A DNA stretch of 64,000 nt from Phaeodactylibacter luteus (GTDB lineage Bacteria; Bacteroidota; Bacteroidia; Chitinophagales; Saprospiraceae): NCBI RefSeq assembly GCF_007993045.1, contig NZ_VOOR01000022.1, forward strand, positions 1-64,000, in the 5' to 3' direction. The first letter of the stretch is position 1, and every line of letters begins with the position of its first letter. Below the pieces are notes generated by a model that was given only the letters and a program-made list of their open reading frames with translations, was not told where the DNA came from and did no database searches. Made by a program: the position numbers and the translations under genes. Below, one piece after another: positions 8,479 through 17,890 of this stretch.

Positions 8479-9633
8479 TTACAGCACCTTTTTCAGGGTC
8501 ATACAAAGCTTGGAGAGGAAAACCACATGCCTGCGCGCATAACTGACCTGATTGAAGCTGCCTGCCATAAAGACATCCAGCTCAGGGCAATAGTACAGAA
8601 AAGACCCAGTGGAGCCAGAATGCCCGATCAGCGTCAAGTCTGGCAACAGAGGGGATAACCCGCGCAGTTGGAAGCGGCGTAAGCCAAAGCCATAGCTCAT
8701 CCCCTTGGTTTCTGGCACCCAGGCTTGCATGCTCTGCCAGGTGCTTTTGGGCAACACCTCACCGTAAGCCAGCGCTTGCATAAAACGGGCCAGGTCGTCG
8801 GCAGTAGCCAACAAGCCACCGCCTGCCCAATCTGCGCTCAGGCTACGGTAAGTACTAACTTCCAGCTCTTCCAGGTACAGTGGGGCAGGAGCTGCTGCAA
8901 AAGCCCTTAACGGTGCCGACCTTAAATGCATACTGACCTGCTCAAGCCCCAACGGCTCTAAGAGCTGCCGCTGCAAGACCTCGTGCAAGGGCTGCCCATA
9001 ATGCGCCTCTAGCAAAAGGCCCAAGAGGAAGTAGCCTGTATCTGAATAATGGAACCCCTGTCCGGGCGCGAAGTGTGCGCTAAGCTGCTGACGGGCATAA
9101 GCCAGCACCTCACTTGGCTCCCAAAACTTGCCCGGGCTGGCAAGCATCTGCTCCAGAAAGCTAGGCCCCTGCTTTGGCTGATCCTCAAACCAATCTGCCA
9201 GCCCGGATGTATGCTGCAGCAGCTGCCCGATCGTGATCTCCTTGCTGTAGTCTCTCCCCTTCCAGACATGCAGCCCTCGTAGCAGGGAATCGGGCAAGAA
9301 ACCTCCTATGGGGTCTGACGGGCGGAGCTGCCCTTCAGCAGCCAACTGCATGACCAGGGTGGCGGTGAAAGTTTTGCCGATGCTAGCTATCAAGAAAGGA
9401 GTGTTGCCCTGTACCGGCTGCCCGTCCAGCCCTTCTCCGCCAAAAAACTGCCAGTGGAGGCCATTGCTGGGCGAGGCTACGGTCAGGAAAGCGTTGTGCA
9501 CTGGCTTGCGGCCCAGCTCACGCTCAAATAGCTTGCGGGCTTTCTGTTCCGCCCTGCCCATGTCTTGCCCATAGCCTTGGCATGGAGGGCATAAAAAAGT
9601 AAGCAGCAGCAACGAGGCGATAAAACCGTTCAT
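8479..9633 (-). CDS. Secreted serine hydrolase, class C beta-lactamase / DD-peptidase fold
   Basis: The 384-residue protein has a signal peptide (MNGFIASLLLLTFLCPPCQG). The active-site motif S-x-x-K is SIGK at residues 84-87 (IASIGKTFTATL). The second motif is Y-S-D (FHYSDTGYFLLG) and the third is HSG (LIGHSGSTGSF). These features fit the beta-lactamase-related family PF00144, which includes esterases and D-amino-peptidases. True beta-lactamase activity is not implied: Y-S-D replaces the Y-x-N of AmpC. ATG 9633 is chosen for the signal peptide; upstream frame to 9756 is intergenic. Confidence 0.85.
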   Translation of the reverse strand: MNGFIASLLLLTFLCPPCQGYGQDMGRAEQKARKLFERELGRKPVHNAFLTVASPSNGLHWQFFGGEGLDGQPVQGNTPFLIASIGKTFTATLVMQLAAEGQLRPSDPIGGFLPDSLLRGLHVWKGRDYSKEITIGQLLQHTSGLADWFEDQPKQGPSFLEQMLASPGKFWEPSEVLAYARQQLSAHFAPGQGFHYSDTGYFLLGLLLEAHYGQPLHEVLQRQLLEPLGLEQVSMHLRSAPLRAFAAAPAPLYLEELEVSTYRSLSADWAGGGLLATADDLARFMQALAYGEVLPKSTWQSMQAWVPETKGMSYGFGLRRFQLRGLSPLLPDLTLIGHSGSTGSFLYYCPELDVFMAGSFNQVSYARRHVVFLSKLCMTLKKVL

Positions 9634-9756
9634 CCTATCTGTTTTGATGATAGTGCCCAATATGGCGCACTGATAGGACAAAGGTATAGGCCGGGCGGGC
9701 CCCAATCGTCCGAAAATGAATAACCGGACTTTTTGGGCCAAGGCTTCTTTAACCAA

Positions 9757-11481
9757 CTAAGGCTGACAAATGAAAGGCAGGCTCTCTATTGCCCCGCCAG
9801 AAGCTATCGTCAGTACATAACTGCCGGCAGGCAGCCCCAAAGGCGTCGCCACTGTATGCCGGCCGGGCAGGCCCTGCTCTTCCCCAGCCAATAAGGGCTG
9901 CCCTAGCAAGTTGCAGACTTCCCAGCGGACCTCCTGCGGAAAAGGCAAATGGACCGACCAAGACAGCACCTGGCCCGAAGGGTTGGGGGAAATGACAGGC
10001 TGTAAGGGCGACGGCTCCCCCTGAGGCGGGTAAATCCGCTTGATAAGGGCCTGCTCGGCGGGGCTCAGGTGGGTGTCGTCCAAATGCCCTCCGTTCATGT
10101 AAACGTTTAGCATTATGCCTTCTTCAGTAAACCCTATGCGCTCCAGGCTGCTCCGAGGGCCAAAGACAAGCTCCTGCCCAGGCCCGAGCGCAACGTAGGC
10201 CTGATTGCCGGGGCTCAGTTCGTGGTTCCATAGCACTACCCGGTTGTTGACCTCCATGCGGCTGCCTTTGCCCAACACCAGCCAACTGCCCAGGCCAAGG
10301 CCCAATATCCCCTCCCCATCTGAACCGTAATGCAGGGACTGCCCATCGCCAACCCTCAGCTCAGAACCGTTGAGGAACATCAGGCAGGAGGTAGGGCCAT
10401 TAAAATTCAGCTGCCCGCCTTGGTACACAAAGTTGACCGTACCGTCAAATACCAAATCTATAATGCTCCCAATGCAGTAGCTGGCCCCGTTGCTGATGAT
10501 GTTCACCTCATGCCGTAGAGAGTCGCTGCCAGCGGCCAGCCCGCCGCGGAGCTGCGTAAAGGGCTGAAAATAAAGGGAGGCAAAGTCATCTGTGACTAGG
10601 TTGAGCACCTGAGGCAAAGGGGCCTCCTCTTCAGGGAAGGCCTCTATATAGCTGATGGCTTGTGGCCCGGGGTAGGTGGTATCGGCGTACAGCCCGAGGT
10701 AAACCGCCCCAAAGCTCTGCGGGGGGATGACATCGATGATATGCCCTTCGTGAACGGTGCCCGTATTCGTCCACTCGGGGAAGACAATGGTGGAAAAAGT
10801 GTCCACTCCGCCCCAAGGCGGCTCTACTCCACTGTAAAACAGGCTGATGTCTTCACCGGCAAGATCTGCCCCAGGCTCAAAGGTGAACTTGATGATGAAT
10901 TCTTCCAGAAACTGTGATTCGAAGCGCTCCGTGGTGATACAGGCCTCTATATAAGCAAACACCGGATCGCTGTCCAGACTGCCAGAGTAGGCCCGCGCTG
11001 CCCGCTCCCCAGGTTCCTCCGCCGGTATATTGACAATGGTTTTGATGCCACTGCAGAGCTCCCCTGCACAATCGTTGCCCGTTTGTAGTATAGCGCCTGT
11101 AGCAGGCTGCACGCTGGAAGTGGCCAGGTAGGTAAAGTTGGGCTGAAGGGCGCTGCTGTTAATATTGGTGCTGCGGATAAAAAGGGGCAAGCCAGGATCT
11201 ACCTGCGATAAGGGGATGACAGGGTTGAACCCGCCCCCTTCCACCGAAATGCACCGGCTGCTGTCGATGGGGCCGTCCCACAGCCCATTTGTCGTCTGGT
11301 AAATAGCCCAGTCAACAGGCCAGCGTACTTCCGTCTCTGCATGGTAAGGGCACGGGCGGCTCTCAACATTATTGAAGCCTCCATTGCTGGGGGATTGGCA
11401 GAAGGCAGTGGCAGAAGGGAGAAGGCAAAACACGGCTATAGCAGGCCAACAAGCGATAGGGAGTATTCTCATCATGGTCAT
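9757..11481 (-). CDS. Secreted protein with type IX sorting domain, unknown function
   Basis: The 574-residue protein has an N-terminal signal peptide (ending SATAFCQ). The last ~80 residues form a Por-type sorting domain: ISPNPSGQ, VCNLLGQPLL, GLPAGSYVLTI. This marks export by the type IX system and attachment or release at the cell surface. The middle has two 'lamin-tail'-like or beta-sandwich stretches and a segment NGSELRVGDGQSLHYG suggesting a beta-helix, but no catalytic family is clear. Several ATGs lie at 11481-11472; the exact start is not decisive. It is 123 bp upstream of the serine hydrolase gene on the same strand. Confidence 0.75.
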   Translation of the reverse strand: MTMMRILPIACWPAIAVFCLLPSATAFCQSPSNGGFNNVESRPCPYHAETEVRWPVDWAIYQTTNGLWDGPIDSSRCISVEGGGFNPVIPLSQVDPGLPLFIRSTNINSSALQPNFTYLATSSVQPATGAILQTGNDCAGELCSGIKTIVNIPAEEPGERAARAYSGSLDSDPVFAYIEACITTERFESQFLEEFIIKFTFEPGADLAGEDISLFYSGVEPPWGGVDTFSTIVFPEWTNTGTVHEGHIIDVIPPQSFGAVYLGLYADTTYPGPQAISYIEAFPEEEAPLPQVLNLVTDDFASLYFQPFTQLRGGLAAGSDSLRHEVNIISNGASYCIGSIIDLVFDGTVNFVYQGGQLNFNGPTSCLMFLNGSELRVGDGQSLHYGSDGEGILGLGLGSWLVLGKGSRMEVNNRVVLWNHELSPGNQAYVALGPGQELVFGPRSSLERIGFTEEGIMLNVYMNGGHLDDTHLSPAEQALIKRIYPPQGEPSPLQPVISPNPSGQVLSWSVHLPFPQEVRWEVCNLLGQPLLAGEEQGLPGRHTVATPLGLPAGSYVLTIASGGAIESLPFICQP

Positions 11482-11595
11482 TGGGGTTTAGCCTTACGGC
11501 AAAGGGTAACAAATACAGCCTTAATTTAAGGAGCTCAGGGCTATCTTTCAACCCCGTGGGTAGTCTGCCGAAGGACAAATCAGAGGGTCGGGGCT

Positions 11596-11786
11596 AGGCG
11601 CAAACTAAAATATAGCAGGCTTTGGCTTCAAGGTGGCACCGGACTAGCGCTGCGAAGGGGTGGCAGCCCGATAGGGCCGAGCGGGCAGCGAGCCCCGTAG
11701 CATAGCGACCCCTGCCCTCAAGCAGGGGTAGGCCCCTCATCCTTGCGGCAGGGGCAGGCACAAAGAAAAGGCCATCTGGTTTGCGG
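11596..11786 (-). mobile_element. Miniature element A, copy 3 (diverged)
   Basis: The same dispersed repeat in reverse orientation. The tips are AGGCGCAAACTAAAAT on the left and CTGGTTTGCGGCT on the right. The first hairpin has shifted to CCCTGC-cctcaa-GCAGGG and the second is GCCC-gata-GGGC. No flanking duplication is visible, so it is probably old. It occupies the gap between the T9SS gene and the mnmG promoter. Confidence 0.75.
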
Positions 11787-11832
11787 CTGGGCATTTTGAG
11801 GACAAGGCCGAACGAAAAGCACGGCCCTACTG

Positions 11833-11861
11833 TTGATTACCAGTCAAATACTGTACTTTTG
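11833..11861 (+). promoter_or_regulatory. Predicted promoter of mnmG
   Basis: TTG at 11833-11835, an 18-base spacer, and TACTTTTG at 11854-11861 match the Bacteroidota TTG / TAnnTTTG pattern exactly. The start codon follows 27 bases later. Confidence 0.65.
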
Positions 11862-11888
11862 CAGGTCCAAAACACAACAGATAACAGC

Positions 11889-13754
11889 ATGTTCCCAACA
11901 TACGATGTCATAGTAGTCGGTGCCGGCCATTCCGGTTGTGAAGCAGCAGTAGCTGCGGCCAATATGGGCTCCAAAGTATTGCTCGCTACCATGAACATGA
12001 ACACCATAGCGCAGATGTCCTGCAACCCCGCTATGGGGGGTGTCGCCAAAGGGCAGATTGTGCGAGAGATCGATGCTTTGGGCGGCTACTCGGGCATCAT
12101 CACAGACCATACTGCTGTACAGTTCCGTATGCTCAACCGCTCCAAAGGGCCGGCTATGTGGAGCCCGCGCGCGCAGAGCGACCGCATGCTGTTTGCTGCC
12201 AAGTGGCGGGAAATGCTCGAAGCCCACCCCAATATCGACTTCTGGCAGGAGATGGTGACTGGCGTTATCGTCAAAGGCGGGAGGGCTTGCGGCGTGTACA
12301 CTAGCCTCGGGCTGGAAATACAGAGCCGGGCTGTCATACTGACCAATGGCACCTTTCTAAACGGTATCATCCACATCGGTGAGAAACAATTTGGGGGCGG
12401 CCGGGCCGGAGAACGGGCGGCGAAAGGGATTACTGAGCAGCTCAAAGAGCTGGGCTTCGAAGCTGGCCGCATGAAGACTGGCACCCCGCCCCGTATCGAT
12501 GGGCGCAGCATCAATTGGGATGCCCTCGAGACACAGCCGGGGGACGAGGAGCCGGGCAAGTTTTCCTATACGGATACCCCGCGCCTGGCCAGGCAGCTCC
12601 CCTGCCATATCGCTTACACTTCTCAGGAAGTGCACGATACCCTGAGAGAGGGCTTCGACCGCTCGCCTATGTTCAATGGCCGCATACAAGGGCTGGGGCC
12701 GCGTTACTGCCCTTCCATAGAAGATAAGATCGAGCGCTTTGCCGACCGCGACCGGCATCAGCTGTTTGTTGAGCCGGAGGGTTGGAACACCTGCGAGATT
12801 TACGTCAACGGTTTCTCCTCTTCCCTGCCCGAGGACGTGCAGTTCAAGGCCTTGCGCAAGATAGAGGGCTTTGAAAATGCAAAGATGTTCCGGCCAGGAT
12901 ATGCCATTGAGTACGACTTTTTCCCGCCCACGCAATTGAAGCTGACCTTGGAGACCAAGCTTGTCAGCAATTTGTTTTTTGCCGGGCAGATCAACGGCAC
13001 TACCGGGTACGAGGAAGCGGGCTGCCAAGGGCTCATGGCGGGCATCAATGCCCACCTCGCCATACGGGAGGAAGCGCCTTTTGTGCTTCGCCGCAGCGAT
13101 GCGTATATCGGTGTCCTGATTGATGACCTCGTCAATAAAGGCACCAAGGAGCCTTACCGCATGTTCACTTCCCGGGCTGAGTACCGCATCTTGCTGCGGC
13201 AGGATAATGCGGACTTGCGCCTGACCCCCCTCGCCAATCAGCTAGGGATGCAGGGGCTGCAGGAGCGTATGCAGCGCGTAGCTGCCAAGCAGGAGGCGGC
13301 AGAGGAGATTGGCCGGTTTGTACGGAAAGCCAGTGTAGAGCCCGGGCAGGTGAACCGTTACCTTACGGGCATTGGCTCTCAAGAGCTAACGCAAAAGGTG
13401 AAACTGCACAGTGTCCTTATACGGCCGCATGTAGACCTCCAAAGCCTCCGGCAGGTATTGCCAGAGCTCAATCAATTCTTGGGCAACTACGAACAGGAAT
13501 TTATCGAGCTGGCTGAAATCGACATGAAGTACGAGGGCTATATCGAGCGGGAAAGGGAGCGGGCTGATAAAATGAACCGCTTGGAGAATGTCCGTCTGTC
13601 TGACCAATTTGACTACCACGAGCTGACCGCCCTGTCTAAGGAAGCCCGGGAAAAGCTCACTGCTGCCCGGCCAGCAACGGTGGGGCAGGCCAGCCGGATA
13701 AGCGGGGTCTCTCCGGCAGATATTTCCGTACTGCTCGTCCACATGGGCAGGTAG
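11889..13754 (+). CDS. mnmG: tRNA uridine-5-carboxymethylaminomethyl modification enzyme MnmG
   Basis: The 621-residue protein has normal family length. It is an FAD protein that, with MnmE, modifies U34 of tRNAs. The dinucleotide-binding motif is VVGAGHSGCEAA at residues 8-19. Family signatures follow: NPAMGGVAKGQ, RMKTGTPPRID, and FFAGQINGTTGYEEAGCQG. The C-terminal helical region ends with HELTALSKEAREKL. ATG 11889 is chosen because the FAD motif must be near the N-terminus and a good promoter lies just upstream; the frame is open to 11781 but that part overlaps the promoter and repeat copy 3. Confidence 0.95.
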   Translation: MFPTYDVIVVGAGHSGCEAAVAAANMGSKVLLATMNMNTIAQMSCNPAMGGVAKGQIVREIDALGGYSGIITDHTAVQFRMLNRSKGPAMWSPRAQSDRMLFAAKWREMLEAHPNIDFWQEMVTGVIVKGGRACGVYTSLGLEIQSRAVILTNGTFLNGIIHIGEKQFGGGRAGERAAKGITEQLKELGFEAGRMKTGTPPRIDGRSINWDALETQPGDEEPGKFSYTDTPRLARQLPCHIAYTSQEVHDTLREGFDRSPMFNGRIQGLGPRYCPSIEDKIERFADRDRHQLFVEPEGWNTCEIYVNGFSSSLPEDVQFKALRKIEGFENAKMFRPGYAIEYDFFPPTQLKLTLETKLVSNLFFAGQINGTTGYEEAGCQGLMAGINAHLAIREEAPFVLRRSDAYIGVLIDDLVNKGTKEPYRMFTSRAEYRILLRQDNADLRLTPLANQLGMQGLQERMQRVAAKQEAAEEIGRFVRKASVEPGQVNRYLTGIGSQELTQKVKLHSVLIRPHVDLQSLRQVLPELNQFLGNYEQEFIELAEIDMKYEGYIERERERADKMNRLENVRLSDQFDYHELTALSKEAREKLTAARPATVGQASRISGVSPADISVLLVHMGR

Positions 13755-13849
13755 CAGCAGTGACAAGCATCAGCGGCGCTGTTGCGCGATGTCATGGTTT
13801 TAAGGCTGAAGGTAGGGTACCTTATGGTTGTCATCAAAAAACAATTGCC

Positions 13850-14080
13850 ATGCGTACCCACACCACACTTTACCAAGCGATTTTCACCTTCATGGGCGGT
13901 GCTGTCGCCGCCATTTGGCTCCTGCTGACCATTGCTGGCTACCTTGGGATTTTCGGCCATATCGTATTCTTGGGCGCAGCCGCGTGGTTTTTTGAGCTGT
14001 ACTCTGTAGCGCAGCGGGAAACGCTTGGGCACCGAGCGCCCCAAAAGCCGAAGCAGCGGGAAAGTGCCCCTACAGCCTGA
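13850..14080 (+). CDS. Small two-helix membrane protein, unknown
   Basis: The 76-residue protein has two strongly hydrophobic segments (TFMGGAVAAIWLLLTIAGYLGIFG, given here only by its ends TFMGG and GIFG, and HIVFLGAAAWFFELY) and a basic, Pro-rich tail. The ATG at 13850 directly precedes the first helix. The frame extends upstream to 13760 without hydrophobic character. It lies 95 bp after mnmG on the same strand. No family recognised; the coding case rests on the clear membrane pattern. Confidence 0.5.
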   Translation: MRTHTTLYQAIFTFMGGAVAAIWLLLTIAGYLGIFGHIVFLGAAAWFFELYSVAQRETLGHRAPQKPKQRESAPTA

Positions 14081-14110
14081 CCTCCATTTGGCCAGATGCC
14101 TGGGCTTTGG

Positions 14111-14183
14111 TAGTATTCCCACGCTTAAGCCTTCTTTGGTATGTGGCCTTTAATGGTCAAAAATTTACGGCTCAGTCCACTAG
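14111..14183 (-). repeat. Repeat C, copy 2: 73-bp sequence ending at CTAG
   Basis: This is the inverted counterpart of 1345-1417. Read on the minus strand it begins CTAGTGGACTGAGCC and continues GTAAATTTTTGACCATTAAA. It lies between the small membrane protein gene and the 3' end of mfd. Differences between the copies are spread evenly, and no open frame is shared, so it is a DNA repeat and not a gene. Confidence 0.65.
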
Positions 14184-14216
14184 CCCTGTAGCTTTGCCAC
14201 AACACCGGGCCAGGCG

Positions 14217-17200
14217 CTACTGTGCCCCGGCAGGTGCTGTCTGCTGTGCTACTTTTTCGTCTATTTTGCCCAAGACGCGCAGGGCTTCCTGCAGGCCCCG
14301 CACCCCATCTTTGATCAGCATAAAGTGGCGGGTCGATTTCTTAAAGCTGAGCCCGCGCCTAGCGCCTTCCTGCTGTACGAACTTCAGGGTACGCTGAAAC
14401 TGCTCGCTTTCATAAAACATCGACTGTGGGTTTTCTACAAAATAGCAGCGCAGCTTGCCGTTCTTGAGGATGACCCGCTCGAAGCCCAGGCGTTTGCACA
14501 CCCAGCGCAGGCGGAGCCCATTGAAAAGCTCGAACACCGGGGCGGGGATGCGCCCAAACCGGTCGCGCAGGCTCTGCTCAAAAGCCTGTAACGCCGCTTC
14601 GTCAGCTATGCTGTCCAGCTCGGTGTACAAGTTCAGGCGCTCCTGAATACTGCTGACGTATTCATCGGGGATGAGCATCTCGGCGTCGGTGTCAATCTGC
14701 ACTTCACGCACGTATTCCCGCTTTTGGTCGAGCTCTTCTTTGAACAAGTCCTTGAATTCATTCTCTTTGAGCTCCTGTATGGCTTCTTCCAAGATTTTCT
14801 GGTAAGTCTCGTAGCCAATGTCAGAGATAAAGCCGCTTTGTTCCCCGCCCAAGAGGTTGCCCGCTCCCCGGATATCGAGGTCGCGCATAGCAATATCGAA
14901 CCCGCTGCCGAGGTCGGAGAACTCCTCCAGCGTCTTAAGCCGCTTGCGGGCTTCTGAGGTCAGGGTAGACATAGGTGGGCTAAAGAGGTAGCAAAAGGCT
15001 TTTTGATTGGACCGCCCCACTCGCCCCCGGAGCTGATGCAGATCGCTCATACCAAACTGATTAGCGTTATTGATCATCATAGTATTGGCATTGGGGATAT
15101 CGAGGCCCGTTTCGATGATATTGGTGCAGACCAGTACATCAAAGCGGCCATCAATGAAGTGGATGAGCGTTTTTTCGAGCTCTTTGGGGTCCATCTGCCC
15201 GTGAGCGCTGCCGATTTCCACGTCCGGGCACATCCGCCGGATCATAGCTGTGACATCAGGCAGCGTTTTGACCCGGTTGTGGACGAAGAAGACCTGCCCG
15301 CCCCGGTTCACTTCGTAGTAAATGGCTTCCTTCACCACCTCCTCGTTGAAAATGCGCACTTCGGTATGTATAGGCTGCCGGTTGGGCGGCGGCGTACGGA
15401 TGATAGACAGGTCGCGGGCGGCCATAAGAGAAAACTGCAAGGTGCGGGGTATGGGCGTGGCCGTGAGGGTCAGGGTATCCACATTGACTTTGATGTTGCG
15501 GAGCTTTTCCTTGGCGGCCACCCCAAACTTTTGCTCCTCGTCGATGATGAGCAGCCCGAGGTCCTTAAAGCCTATCTTTTTGTTGAGGATGGCATGTGTG
15601 CCAATGACCATATCAAGCTCTCCGGACTTGAGGCGCTGGAAAATTTCATTTTTCTCCTTGGTACTGCGGAAGCGGTTGATGTAATCTACGCTGACGCCAA
15701 AATCGGCGAGCCGCTCCTTGAATGTCCGGTAGTGCTGCAGAGCAAGGATAGTAGTAGGGACGAGCACTGCAACTTGTTTGCCCCCTACTACAGCTTTGAA
15801 TGCCCCCCGTATGGCCACTTCTGTTTTCCCAAATCCTACATCCCCACAAATGAGGCGGTCCATAGGGTAGCTCTTCATCATATCCTCTTTCATCTCATTG
15901 GTAGCTTTGAGCTGATCGGGGGTATCTTCATAGATGAAAGAGGCTTCCAGCTCGTTCTGTAGGTAGCCATCGGCCGGGAAAGCTACGCCCGGGGCGGCCT
16001 TGCGTTTTGCGTACAGCTTGATCAGTTCGCCGGCAATGTCCTTGACTTTCTTTTTGGTGCGGCGCTTGAGGTTCTTCCAGGCGTCGGAGCCCAGCTTATC
16101 CACTTTGGGGGCGGTGCCATCTTTGCCTACGAATTTGGAAATCTTGTGCAGGGAATTGATGCTGACGTAAAGGATGTCATTGTTTTTGTAAATCAGCCGG
16201 ACGGATTCCTGCACATGCCCGTTGATGTCAATTTTCTGCAGGCCAGAATATTTGCCTACGCCGTGATCGATGTGGGTAACGTAGTCGCCGGGCTGAAGCT
16301 CGCGCAGCATCCGGAGGTTGAGCGCCTGATCGCGGGTAAAACCACGCCTGAGCTTGTAGCGGTGGAAGCGCTGGAAAACTTGATGATCGGTATAGCAGGC
16401 TACCTTTAGGTCAAGGTCGATAAAGCCTTGGTCCACAGATTTGGGGATAGGGTGGAAGCGGACGTGTGCCTCGAGGTCTTCGAAGATAGCATAGAAACGC
16501 TCGATCTGCTTGGGGTTTTCAGCAAAGAGATAATTCTCCAGCCCCGCCTCTGTATTTTCGTTGAGGTTGCTGATGAGGAGGTTAAAGTTTTTGTTGAAGC
16601 TAGGCTGTGGCCGTGCGGCAAATACGACCCGCTCATCAAAGGATATTGGCTGTGCCAGCTCAGAAAGGCCAATAATGGGGAAAGCCGCAATATCCTCAAT
16701 GATCTCGTTAGGCCTGATGAAGGCCCGGTCGCGGAAGATCTCTTTCAGCTCCTCTTCTTCGAGCAGCGCAATGCCTTTGGCAAACTCTTCTGCCTTTTCG
16801 AAGCACTGGGTAAGTTTATCGATGACCACTTGGAGATCGCGGGCCCACACCACCGAGCCCGGCTGCAAAATGCGCAACATAGATACCTTCTGCTCCTGTG
16901 AAAAGCGGGTATTGATATTGGGGATGATGGTGACTGTGCCAATGTTGCTGACCGATAGCTGAGTAGTGGGGTTGAAGGTCCGTATGCTTTCCACTTCTTC
17001 ATCGAACAGCTCTATCCGGTAAGGGTACTCATTGCCGAAAGAGAAAATATCGATGATGCCGCCCCGGATGGAAAACTGCCCCGGCTCGTAAACGAAGTCC
17101 TCCCGGGCAAAGCCGTACTCTACGAGTACTTCAATCAGGAAGTCGACGTCCAACTCTTCCCCTTTGACGATCGCAATCCGCCTTTCGTTGAGCACTTGTG

Positions 17201-17660
17201 GGGAAACGACCTGCTCAAATAGGGCTTCGGGGTAAGTCACGACAATCTCGCCTCCTGCTCTGGCATTGACCAGCTTGTTGATGGTCTCTGTGCGTTGCAG
17301 CACGTTGGTATTGTTGAGCTCCTCAAAGTGCATGGGCCGCTTGAAGGAGTCTGGGAAAAAGCCAATGGCTTTTCCGTGCATCAGGTTGGAAAGGTTGTTC
17401 TGCAGGTAAGCCGCCTCTTCTTTGTCGTTGGCAATAAAAAGATGGTTTCGGGGCTCGTTTTGATAGCTGGCGGTAAGCACAAAAGCAGTCTGTGCGCCAA
17501 TGAGCCCGCTGAGGAGCACCCTGCTCGGCTGCCCTTCCTGGGCAAGGAATTGATTGAGCGTAGCGATCCGGGGGTCTTCCCGGTAAAGGTCCTGCAGGCG
17601 GTCAAGGTTGTTTTCCAAAGTGCTGAAACGATTGAAAGCCGAAACACACCTGTGGCGCAT
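14217..17660 (-). CDS. mfd: Transcription-repair coupling factor Mfd
   Basis: About 1147 residues, normal length for the family. It releases RNA polymerase stalled at DNA lesions and recruits UvrA. The N-terminal UvrB-like part is seen in EPGQFSIRGGIIDIF and PYRIELFDEEVESIR. The RNA-polymerase-interacting domain has LQPGDYVTHIDHGVGKYSG. The RecG-like motor has Walker A GDVGFGKTEVA, the DEEQ box (LLIIDEEQKFGV), TATPIPRTL, and QLRGRVGRS. The C-terminal D7 domain is present. The start is uncertain: ATG 17660 is used, the frame is open to ATG 17702, and a TTG at 17618 would begin M-E-N-N-L. Confidence 0.94.
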   Translation of the reverse strand: MRHRCVSAFNRFSTLENNLDRLQDLYREDPRIATLNQFLAQEGQPSRVLLSGLIGAQTAFVLTASYQNEPRNHLFIANDKEEAAYLQNNLSNLMHGKAIGFFPDSFKRPMHFEELNNTNVLQRTETINKLVNARAGGEIVVTYPEALFEQVVSPQVLNERRIAIVKGEELDVDFLIEVLVEYGFAREDFVYEPGQFSIRGGIIDIFSFGNEYPYRIELFDEEVESIRTFNPTTQLSVSNIGTVTIIPNINTRFSQEQKVSMLRILQPGSVVWARDLQVVIDKLTQCFEKAEEFAKGIALLEEEELKEIFRDRAFIRPNEIIEDIAAFPIIGLSELAQPISFDERVVFAARPQPSFNKNFNLLISNLNENTEAGLENYLFAENPKQIERFYAIFEDLEAHVRFHPIPKSVDQGFIDLDLKVACYTDHQVFQRFHRYKLRRGFTRDQALNLRMLRELQPGDYVTHIDHGVGKYSGLQKIDINGHVQESVRLIYKNNDILYVSINSLHKISKFVGKDGTAPKVDKLGSDAWKNLKRRTKKKVKDIAGELIKLYAKRKAAPGVAFPADGYLQNELEASFIYEDTPDQLKATNEMKEDMMKSYPMDRLICGDVGFGKTEVAIRGAFKAVVGGKQVAVLVPTTILALQHYRTFKERLADFGVSVDYINRFRSTKEKNEIFQRLKSGELDMVIGTHAILNKKIGFKDLGLLIIDEEQKFGVAAKEKLRNIKVNVDTLTLTATPIPRTLQFSLMAARDLSIIRTPPPNRQPIHTEVRIFNEEVVKEAIYYEVNRGGQVFFVHNRVKTLPDVTAMIRRMCPDVEIGSAHGQMDPKELEKTLIHFIDGRFDVLVCTNIIETGLDIPNANTMMINNANQFGMSDLHQLRGRVGRSNQKAFCYLFSPPMSTLTSEARKRLKTLEEFSDLGSGFDIAMRDLDIRGAGNLLGGEQSGFISDIGYETYQKILEEAIQELKENEFKDLFKEELDQKREYVREVQIDTDAEMLIPDEYVSSIQERLNLYTELDSIADEAALQAFEQSLRDRFGRIPAPVFELFNGLRLRWVCKRLGFERVILKNGKLRCYFVENPQSMFYESEQFQRTLKFVQQEGARRGLSFKKSTRHFMLIKDGVRGLQEALRVLGKIDEKVAQQTAPAGAQ

Positions 17661-17844
17661 TCGGCAACGGACGAAGAAAAAAAGGCCAGGCTCCCCTGTC
17701 AAGAACCTACACAGAGCGAGGCCTGTTCAAAACATGAAGGCAGTGCAAGTCAAGGTTTGCCCTTGCTCGAGCGGGAGCTCTGCCTCCCAAGGGGAAACAG
17801 CATGCCCGCCCGATAGTTTACCGCCGGGCTTAGCTTTCCAAGGC

Positions 17845-17876
17845 TTGTACTTTCTCATAATATTCCGTTATTTTTG
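17845..17876 (+). promoter_or_regulatory. Predicted promoter of the OmpA-like lipoprotein gene
   Basis: TTG at 17845-17847, a 21-base spacer, and TATTTTTG at 17869-17876 (exact TAnnTTTG). The ATG follows 14 bases after the -7 box, implying a very short leader. Confidence 0.65.
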
Positions 17877-17890
17877 AAAAAAAACCGACT

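Noticed and set aside
8479-9633. Calling this gene an antibiotic-resistance beta-lactamase
   Set aside because: The fold fits, but Y-S-D replaces Y-x-N and the wider family contains many esterases and peptidases.
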